Shown here in pieces: positions 58,557 through 64,000 of a stretch of DNA of 64,000 nt. Both the position numbers and the translations under genes were made by a program. The DNA is taken from assembly GCF_020181035.1 (NCBI RefSeq), contig NZ_JAIQYY010000006.1:38905-102904 (forward strand). The letters are read 5' to 3'. The stretch is from Streptomyces sp. CoH27 (GTDB lineage Bacteria > Actinomycetota > Actinomycetes > Streptomycetales > Streptomycetaceae). Within the stretch, counting starts at the first letter, position 1; each line of letters begins with the position of its first letter. The notes under the pieces are model-generated. The model saw nothing but the letters and a program-made list of their open reading frames with translations. It was not told the origin of the DNA and searched no databases.

Positions 58557-59141
58557 CTACCGCTCGTCCGTGCCCGCCACCTTGCCCGTCGACAGGGCCA
58601 CCCGGTTCCAGGTGTTGATCGTGAGGATGAGGGCGAGGACGTGGGCCAGTTCCTCCTCCTCGAAATGGGCGGCGGCCTCGGCATAGACGGTGTCGGGGAC
58701 ACCTCCGTCGGCGACCAGGGTCACGGCCTCCGTCAGGGCGAGCGCGGCCTGCTCCCTCGGCGTGAAGAAGTGCCGGGCCTCGCGCCAGACAGCGACCATG
58801 TGGAGCCGGTCCTCGCTCTCGCCGGCCTTGCGGGCGTCGTTGGTGTGCATGTGCAGGCAGTAAGCGCAGTGGTTGAGGTGCGAGGCGCGGATCTGGATCA
58901 GCTCGACCAGCGCGGGGTCGAGGCCCTGACGAGCGGCGGCGTCGAAGCCGATGATCGCGCGGAAGACCTTCGGCGCGGCCTTCGCGAAGTCGAGTCGGGT
59001 GCGGCCGGCCTCGGCGGCGGCGATCGCGGCGGTGACGTCGGGTGCGGCGGTGACGTCGGGTGCGATGGTGACGTCGGGTGCGATGGTGGTGTCGGGTGCG
59101 GTGGTGGTGTCGGGCGCGGTGGTGATCGTGTTCGTCGTCAT
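58557..59141 (-). CDS. AhpD-like carboxymuconolactone decarboxylase-family protein
   Basis: A 194-residue protein. After an N-terminal repeat tail it shows LVELIQIRASHLNHCAYCLHMHTNDARKAGESEDRL, the CxxC-x3-H redox or peroxidase centre of AhpD-like proteins, then REQAALALTEAVTLV and a helical end. These proteins reduce peroxides with thiol partners. Residues 9-38 are five copies of a six-residue APD(T/V)T(T/I/A) unit, unlike any domain. It is divergent from the MocR-type gene across 46 bp. Confidence 0.9.
   Translation of the reverse strand: MTTNTITTAPDTTTAPDTTIAPDVTIAPDVTAAPDVTAAIAAAEAGRTRLDFAKAAPKVFRAIIGFDAAARQGLDPALVELIQIRASHLNHCAYCLHMHTNDARKAGESEDRLHMVAVWREARHFFTPREQAALALTEAVTLVADGGVPDTVYAEAAAHFEEEELAHVLALILTINTWNRVALSTGKVAGTDER
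59032..59121 (-). repeat. 18-bp tandem repeat encoding APD-T units
   Basis: Five imperfect 18-bp units near the 5' end of the AhpD-like gene encode APDTTT, APDTTI, APDVTI, APDVTA and APDVTA. The period is a multiple of three, so copy number could vary without breaking the frame. Confidence 0.85.
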
Positions 59142-59187
59142 GGCTTCAACCTACGGGCCGAAAAGACCGGCAGTAGGGTGCATTTCC

Positions 59188-60628
59188 ATGACGGAATCAT
59201 GGGTCAATTCCGCGGAGCGGATCGGTGCCGACCTGCACCTTGAACTGTCGGGTCCGGGCGGGCGGCGGGCCGCGCTGATCAGGGCGCTGCGGGAGGCCGT
59301 ACGCAGCGGACGGCTGGCTCCGGGCACGCGCCTGCCGCCGTACCGTTCGCTCGCCGCCGACCTGGGTGTGGCCCGCAACACGGTGGCCGACGCGTACGCG
59401 GAGCTGGTCGCGGAGGGCTGGCTGACCGCCCGTCAGGGTTCCGGGACCCGGGTCGCCGAGCGGGCGGAGCCGCTGCGCGGCGCCGTACGGACCCCGGTGA
59501 AAGCACCTCCCCGCGCGCGTGGGCCGCGGCACGATCTGCGGCAGGGCGCGCCCGACGCCTCCGCGTTCCCGCGGGCCGCCTGGGCGGCCGCGTACCGCCG
59601 GGCGCTGCAGGCCGCGCCGAGTGAGGCGTTCGGGCCCGGGGATCCGGCCGGGCGGCGGGAGCTGCGGGAGGCGTTGGCGGAATATCTGGCACGCGCGCGT
59701 GGCGTGCGGACCGAGCCGGACCGGATCGTCGTCTGCTCGGGCTTCGCGCACGCCCTGCGGCTGCTGTTCGGCCAGGGCGGCCACGGCGGCCAGGGCGCGG
59801 GCAGGGTGCTGCGCGGTCCACTGGGCGTGGAGGCGTACGGGCTGGGCTTCCACCGGGAGCTGCTCGCGACGGCCGGGGTGCGGACGGTGCCGCTGCCGCT
59901 GGACGGGGACGGCGCGCGCGTGGACGTACTCCGGCGGGAGCGGGCCGTACTGCTCACGCCCGCGCACCAGTTTCCGACCGGCGGCCCGCTGCATCCGGAG
60001 CGGCGGGCGGCCGTGATCGACTGGGCACGCGCGCGGGGGGGCGGTGGTGCTGGAGGACGACTACGACGGCGAGTTCCGCTACGACCGCAGACCCGTCGGC
60101 GCGCTCCAGGGCCTCGACCCGGAGCGGGTGATCCACATCGGGTCGGTCAGCAAGAGCCTGTCGCCGGCACTGCGGCTGGGCTGGATGGTGCTGCCGGAGC
60201 CGTATGTCGGGCGCGTGCTCGCGGCGAAGGGTGAGCGGGAGGGCTGGGCGAGCGTCCTGGACCAGCTGGCGCTCGCGGAGTTCATCGTCTCCGGGTCGTA
60301 CGACCGTCATGTGCGGCGCATGCGGCAGCGCTACCGACACCGGCGTGACCGGCTCGTCGCGGCGCTCGCCGCGCACGCGCCGCATGTCGAGGTGACGGGT
60401 CTCGCGGCCGGTCTGCACGCGGTGCTGCGGCTGCCGCAGGGCACCGAACGGTCCACGGTCAAGGCGGCCGCATGGCAGGGCGTCGCCCTGGACGGCCTCG
60501 CCGCGTTCCGGCATCCGCAGGCCGAGCCGACGGCGGGTGACGGATTGGTGGTGGGGTACGCGGCCAGCGCCGAACACGCCTACGGCGCGGCACTGGAGGC
60601 CTTGTGCACGGTCCTGCCACCCGGGTGA
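59188..60628 (+). pseudogene. MocR/PdxR-type regulator (GntR domain + aminotransferase domain), split by a frameshift
   Basis: Read through one frameshift, this is a full-length MocR-type regulator of about 480 residues. The N-terminal GntR winged helix ([44 protein letters not shown]) is followed by a fold-type I aminotransferase domain. That domain contains LEDDYDGEFRYDRRP (PLP Asp) and HIGSVSKSLSPALRLGWMV (PLP Lys). The frame breaks at a G7 run (60035-60041); six Gs would restore it. TAGGGT (59174-59179) close to ATG 59188 suggests a near-leaderless start. It could be a sequencing error, a real mutation or phase variation. MocR proteins often control vitamin B6 or amine metabolism. Confidence 0.85.
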
Positions 60629-60695
60629 GGGAGCGGACGAGACTCCCCTGACTCCGAGAGCCCCCCAGCCCCGAGAGGGCCCCGGCCCCTGCCGC

Positions 60696-61527
60696 CTACC
60701 CCTTCCGGGCCACCGCCCCGTACTCCGGAATCACCCCGACGTCCTGCCCCGGGACCGGTTCGCCCAGTTCCGGGTGCCACTTGCGGACGATCTCCACGTC
60801 CGGCTCGATCAGTTCGAGGCCGGAGAAGAAGCGGGCGAACTCCTCTCGGGAGCGCAGGGCCAGGATGACGCCGGCCGCCTTCAGCTTCGCCACGGCGGCC
60901 GCCGACTCCTCGGGGGTGACGTCGGCCGTCGCGTGGGTCATCATCAGGTAGCTGCCGGCGGGCAGTTCGGACAGCAGGCGGGTGACCGGTTCGTGCGCGC
61001 CGTCCTCGTCGGGGCGAAGTGCAGCAGGGCGACGAGGAAGACGCCACCGGGCGGTCGAGGTCCAGGATCCGGCGCACGCCCGCGCCGATCGCGTCCGGAT
61101 CGCGGACGTCGGCCTGGAGGTACTCGGTCGCGCCCTCCGGTGTGCTGCGCAGCAGGGCCGCCGCGTGGGCCGCCGCGTGGGCCAGCACGATCGGTTCGTT
61201 GTCGCAGTAGACGACGCGGGCGTCGGGCACGACCCTCCCCCACTGCCCGGAAGGCGTGGGAGGTACCCCCAGGCGACCTGGTGCAGATTCGGCTCGGTGG
61301 GTATGCCGGTGCCGATGTCCAGGAACTGCCGTACACCCTGCTGGGCCGGCCAGCGGGTGGCACGGTGCATAAGCGCCCGGTTGACGCGGGCCATCACCGG
61401 CACCCGGGGGTCGAGGGCCGGCATCTGCCGGCCCATCGCCTCGTCGACGGGGTCAGTTGTCCTTGCCGCCGAGATACCAGTCGTACGTCCGCGCGGGATG
61501 CGGCTTGCCGGTGTCGATCTCACCCAT
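60696..61527 (-). pseudogene. degraded SAM-dependent methyltransferase (DUF574 family)
   Basis: The pieces of a DUF574 methyltransferase are all present but in different frames. MGEIDTGKPHPARTYDWYLGGKDN starts at ATG 61527 and stops at once. DEAMGRQMPALDPRVPVMARVNRA...TEPNLHQVA follows in a second frame. PDARVVYCDNEPIVLAHAAAH is in a third. VFLVALLHFAP and then EDGAHEPVTRLLSELPAGSYLMMTHATADVTPEESA...VARKG close the gene after further shifts. A palindromic insert (61231-61272) interrupts it. At least four frame changes mean it cannot make the full protein. Confidence 0.88.
61231..61272. repeat. palindromic short element inserted in the methyltransferase pseudogene
   Basis: Between the codons for HQVA and PDAR an extra block of about 40 bases contains CCTCCCCCAC and GTGGGAGG as near-perfect inverted arms, plus GGTACCCCCAG. 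It looks like a small interspersed palindromic repeat of a type common in streptomycete intergenic DNA. That family assignment is from memory. Confidence 0.55.
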
Positions 61528-61598
61528 TGATCAAGCACCCGTCAATTCAGCGTCAGACAGAGGAACAGAGGAGTTGAGGGAACGGTCACACAAGGAGG

Positions 61599-61853
61599 TC
61601 ACGACAGCAGGAAGTCGGCCTCCCCCGCCTTGGCGCCCTCGATGAAGGCGGTCATCTCGTCCGTGGTGTAGATCAGCGCCGGTCCGTCCGGGTCGGTGGA
61701 CTGGCGCACGGCGATCCGGCCGTCGGCCAGCTTCATCGCCTCCAGGCAGTTTCCCCCGTTGCCGCCGCTCCAGGGCTTGTGCCACCCCTCGCTGCCCAGC
61801 TCCCGCGCCGGCATGCCGTTGTAGACGTGTCCGCGGGGCTTGATGCGATCCAT
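61599..61853 (-). CDS. DUF397-domain protein (Scr2-like)
   Basis: An 84-residue protein. WHKPWSGGNGGNCLEAMKLADGRIAVRQSTDPDGPALIYTTDEMTAFIEGAKAGEADFLL is a DUF397 domain, with the usual aromatic-rich start, VAVRDS-like centre (here IAVRQST) and W/F...GAKAGEFD-like end. Proteins of this type sit next to Scr1-type XRE regulators in streptomycetes and are proposed to act as a toxin/antitoxin-like pair affecting development. Its ATG (61853) directly abuts the stop of the upstream regulator. Confidence 0.93.
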   Translation of the reverse strand: MDRIKPRGHVYNGMPARELGSEGWHKPWSGGNGGNCLEAMKLADGRIAVRQSTDPDGPALIYTTDEMTAFIEGAKAGEADFLLS

Positions 61854-62714
61854 TCACAGCTCCTTGCGGAGATCCTGGAGGATCTCCTTCGTGCGTTGTG
61901 CCGTAGCGGCCTGCGCCGCCATGCGGTCCATGACCTCCAGGTGGGTCGCCACCTCGGTGCGCGCGTCCAGATAGACCGCGCCGGTCAGGTACTCGCTGTA
62001 GACCATGTCCGGCAGTTCTGACATGGCAAATCGGAACAGCACGAAGGGCCCGTACGTCCCCGGGTGCGGCCCGCTCGCGAACGGGGCCACCTGGAGCGTC
62101 ACATGGGGCAGCTTCGCGGCCTCCAGCAATCTGTCGATCTGCGCGCGCATCACCTCCGGGCCACCGACCTGGCGGCGCAGGGCGGTTTCGTCCATCACTG
62201 CCCAGAAGCGGGGGGCGTCGGGACGGGTGAGCAACTCCTGGCGTTGCATGCGCAGTGCGACGTGCCGCTCGATGTCGTCCGGGCTGGTCTGGCCGATGGC
62301 ACCGGACGTGAGCACACCGCGCGCGTAGTCCTCGGTCTGGAGCAGGCCCGGGACGAAGTGCGGCTCGTACGAGCGGATCAGGCTCGCCGCGCCCTCCAGG
62401 CTGACGTACATCGAGAACCAGCCCGGCAGGATGTCGTGGAACCGCTGCCACCAGCCGGGCTTGTTGGCGTCCTCGGCGAGTTGGACGAAGAGGTCGGCCT
62501 CGTCGTCGGGAACGCCGTAGGCCTTCAGCAGCAGTTGCAGGTACGGGATCTTGAGGGCGACCTCGGCCGTCTCCATACGGCGGATGGTGGCGGGCGCGAC
62601 ACGCAGGACGCGGGCGGCCTCCTCGCGCTTCAGCCCGGCGCGTTCCCGCAGGTCCAACAGGCGCCGGCCGAGGACCACCTGGCCCACCGTCGGCGCGGAC
62701 CGCGGCTCGCTCAC
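61854..62714 (-). CDS. Scr1-type XRE regulator (HTH + DUF5753)
   Basis: A 286-residue protein. Residues 12-70 are an XRE helix-turn-helix (GRRLLDLRERAGLKREEAARVLRVAPATIRRMETAE). Residues of about 95-280 are DUF5753, with RSYEPHFVPGLLQTEDYARGVL, RMQRQELLTRPDAPRFWAVMDETALRR and the PFVLFRFAMSELPDMVYSEYLTG segment. GTG 62714 is chosen because GGAGGT lies six bases upstream. It is adjacent to DUF397 downstream and divergent from the HATPase gene, the classic triad. Regulates its own locus by inference. Confidence 0.94.
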   Translation of the reverse strand: MSEPRSAPTVGQVVLGRRLLDLRERAGLKREEAARVLRVAPATIRRMETAEVALKIPYLQLLLKAYGVPDDEADLFVQLAEDANKPGWWQRFHDILPGWFSMYVSLEGAASLIRSYEPHFVPGLLQTEDYARGVLTSGAIGQTSPDDIERHVALRMQRQELLTRPDAPRFWAVMDETALRRQVGGPEVMRAQIDRLLEAAKLPHVTLQVAPFASGPHPGTYGPFVLFRFAMSELPDMVYSEYLTGAVYLDARTEVATHLEVMDRMAAQAATAQRTKEILQDLRKEL

Positions 62715-62894
62715 GCTGACACCTCCACCGAAAGCCTCACTCCACCGAGAGCCGCACAGCCATGTTTCCCGACAGTCCTGCGGCGCCGTTCGAAGATTCA
62801 TTCGAAGACCGGGCGGGCCTTCGATGACCCCAATTGGCGCCGCTCGACGTGCTGTTGCGAGCAGTGTGCCACGGCCCCTGACCAAGTCACACAG

Positions 62895-62934
62895 CACTCT
62901 GCAATTTTCAGAGTGACACTTGCCAAGTGTTCAC
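62895..62934. promoter_or_regulatory. two overlapping inverted repeats in the Scr1/HATPase divergent region
   Basis: CACTCTG (62895-62901) and CAGAGTG (62909-62915) form a perfect dyad. Overlapping it, GTGACACTTG (62913-62922) faces CAAGTGTTCAC (62924-62934) as a near-perfect dyad. The pair sits just upstream of the HATPase start and is the best candidate operator for the XRE protein. Confidence 0.6.
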
Positions 62935-62946
62935 GGCGGGGAGATA

Positions 62947-63546
62947 GTGGCAAGCGTGATTCCGTCCGCGCCCTTAGGAACAGACGCCGCCGCAGACCGT
63001 TCCGGTCTCGGTGCCGCGTCGGGAGCAGCCCCTCAACGGGACGCTGCCGAGCGCCGGTTCCGCTTCGAGCTGGCCGCACATCCGGGTTCCGTCGCTCAGG
63101 CGAGACGCCTGGCGCAGGCCCGGCTCACCGGCTGGTCGGTATGCGCGGACACCTGCGAGAGCGCGGCCCTGGTCATATCCGAGCTGGTCACCAACGCGAT
63201 CGTGCACACCGCGAGCAGCCGTGTCGTGTGCGAGCTGCACGATCACGACGACATCGTGCGTATTTCCGTCAGTGACGAGGGCTGTGCTCCCGGCGAACCC
63301 CACCCGTCCCCGCAGCGACCGGACGAGGAGCACGGGAGGGGATTGTTCCTCGTCGACGCGCTGTGCCGGGCCTGGGGTGCCCAGGAACACGGCCCCGGCC
63401 TGCTCGTCTGGGCCGACCTGCCGCGGCAGACCGACGCCGCCCCCGGCATCGCCGACCCGTGCAACGACCTCGGCTGGGGCGCCCGCCCCAAGCCGGACCG
63501 TCCGGCACGACTCCCGCGAGGACGAACCGACGGGGACCGGCCATGA
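62947..63546 (+). CDS. ATP-binding protein, anti-sigma/RsbW-like HATPase_c
   Basis: A 199-residue protein with a GHKL ATPase fold: RFELAAHPGSVAQARRLAQARLTGW, LVISELVTNAIVHTASSRVV (N box), ISVSDEGCAPGEPHP (G1) and EEHGRGLFLVDALCRAWGAQ (G2). Such proteins act as serine-kinase anti-sigma factors or partners of XRE/DUF397 proteins. GTG 62947 has GGGGAG close upstream; it is preferred over an upstream in-frame ATG at 62920 that lies in the dyad region. The last 40 residues are low-complexity and not part of the fold. Confidence 0.9.
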   Translation: MASVIPSAPLGTDAAADRSGLGAASGAAPQRDAAERRFRFELAAHPGSVAQARRLAQARLTGWSVCADTCESAALVISELVTNAIVHTASSRVVCELHDHDDIVRISVSDEGCAPGEPHPSPQRPDEEHGRGLFLVDALCRAWGAQEHGPGLLVWADLPRQTDAAPGIADPCNDLGWGARPKPDRPARLPRGRTDGDRP

Positions 63547-63970
63547 GGACGCGGAACAGGCCGTCCCGGGCGGGCACGCGGTCGCGCAGCCGCGCGGACG
63601 CGGGACGTACGGCACACACGGGGTTGCGGAGCCGCTCGGGCACGAGGCACACCGCACGCACGGGACCGGGGCGCAACTCGGGCATGACGCACACCCCACA
63701 CACGGGACCGGGGAACAACTCGCCCACGAGGCACACCCCACACACGGAGCGAAGGAGCCTTCGCTGTCCCAGGCGCCCGAGCGGCAGCATCGCCACATGC
63801 CGCCGGAGCAGCGGATGGATCAGGCAGCCGAGCAGTACCGCTACGGGATACCCGAACCGCACCGGCACGGCGGCCTGCCGGAGCCGCACCGACACCGGCC
63901 CCCGGACCGCCCCTGGCACCAGCCGCTGCACCGGGCTCCCGAACAGCACCGCGCCGGGGAACGGCCGTGA
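63545..63970 (+). CDS. His/Pro/Glu-rich repeat reading frame, start uncertain
   Basis: Downstream of the HATPase stop, a frame shifted by one shows good third-position GC and encodes a His-rich protein with three 14-residue repeats (QLGHDAHPTHGTGE type), then HRHMPPEQRMDQAAEQYRYG. Its TGA (63968-63970) overlaps a following GTG, which supports a genuine gene end. No start codon is seen in this frame between 63545 and ATG 63797. It may therefore be a short gene starting there, or the true C-terminus of the HATPase displaced by a frameshift. Confidence 0.4.
   Translation, partial: EDAEQAVPGGHAVAQPRGRGTYGTHGVAEPLGHEAHRTHGTGAQLGHDAHPTHGTGEQLAHEAHPTHGAKEPSLSQAPERQHRHMPPEQRMDQAAEQYRYGIPEPHRHGGLPEPHRHRPPDRPWHQPLHRAPEQHRAGERP
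63632..63757 (+). repeat. 42-bp tandem repeat, three copies
   Basis: Three successive 42-bp units (63632-63673, 63674-63715, 63716-63757) encode similar 14-residue histidine-rich blocks. A weaker, degenerate unit precedes them. Confidence 0.85.
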
Positions 63971-64000
63971 CCGGCGGACCCGACATCACCGGCGCGGACC
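63967..64000 (+). CDS. start of a further gene, cut by the window edge
   Basis: GTG 63967 overlaps the preceding TGA (GTGA) and opens a frame encoding TGGPDITGAD before the window ends. Only 11 codons are visible, so neither reality nor function can be judged. Confidence 0.25.
   Translation, partial: MTGGPDITGAD

Overview
This window looks like Streptomyces or a close relative. The DNA is very GC-rich, with G or C at most third codon positions. Genes often overlap by ATGA or GTGA. It carries whiA, TerD/TerC stress genes, a mycothiol-type DinB enzyme, an Scr1/DUF397/ATP-binding triad and sugar importers with no dedicated ATPase. The run gap-pgk-tpiA-secG-rbpA-like-pgi next to whiA-yvcK-rapZ-uvrC is the arrangement known from streptomycete core chromosomes. 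No rRNA, tRNA, CRISPR array or complete insertion sequence was recognised.

Layout, left to right. 1-8271, minus strand: the start of a DUF4011/AAA protein cut by the window edge, then an alpha-glucoside-type uptake locus (orphan binding protein, GH13 glucosidase, binding lipoprotein, two permeases). 8395-11950, plus: a PadR regulator with a MacB/FtsX-type ABC exporter. 12026-17892, minus: glycolytic genes with secG and an RbpA-like RNA polymerase-binding protein. 17893-19250: a decayed zinc carboxypeptidase gene and apparently empty DNA. 19251-24398, minus: whiA, yvcK, rapZ and uvrC, tightly overlapped. 24466-29051: an Imm1-like protein, an XRE-like protein, a Rieske lipoprotein, and a LacI regulator with a PfkB sugar kinase. 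29222-36754: uvrA, two small enzymes and a polar amino acid importer. 36755-40949: aroQ, an MHS transporter, a CaCA exchanger and TerC. 41172-46892: a TerD/FtsK-like fusion, TerD, uvrB and an MHYT protein. 47173-58499: GDPD, an alkylguanine methyltransferase, a VOC protein, psuG with a kinase, a methyltransferase, CorA and small accessory genes, ending in an orphan GltD-like oxidoreductase. 58557-64000: an AhpD-like protein, a MocR-type regulator split by a frameshift, a broken SAM methyltransferase gene, and the Scr1/DUF397/HATPase triad.

The clearest system-level signal is regulatory. uvrA, uvrB and the alkylguanine methyltransferase gene share a near-identical promoter, TTGTCAGTGG(C/G), six bases, then a TAnnnT-type -10. 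This matches the known actinobacterial LexA-independent DNA-damage promoter (RecA-NDp, bound by the WYL-type PafBC activator in mycobacteria). uvrC has a weaker version. In three of the four cases the predicted transcript begins at or next to the start codon, so the messages may be leaderless. A second shared motif, ATACCTGTTAGGTAT, links the orphan sugar-binding protein and the glucosidase.

Signs of decay or local instability include a G7 run that splits the MocR-type gene, a palindromic insert in the methyltransferase gene, several tandem repeats (6, 18, 23 and 42 bp units), and the carboxypeptidase remnant with its probable old terminator. All calls come from reading the sequence. No database search was run.
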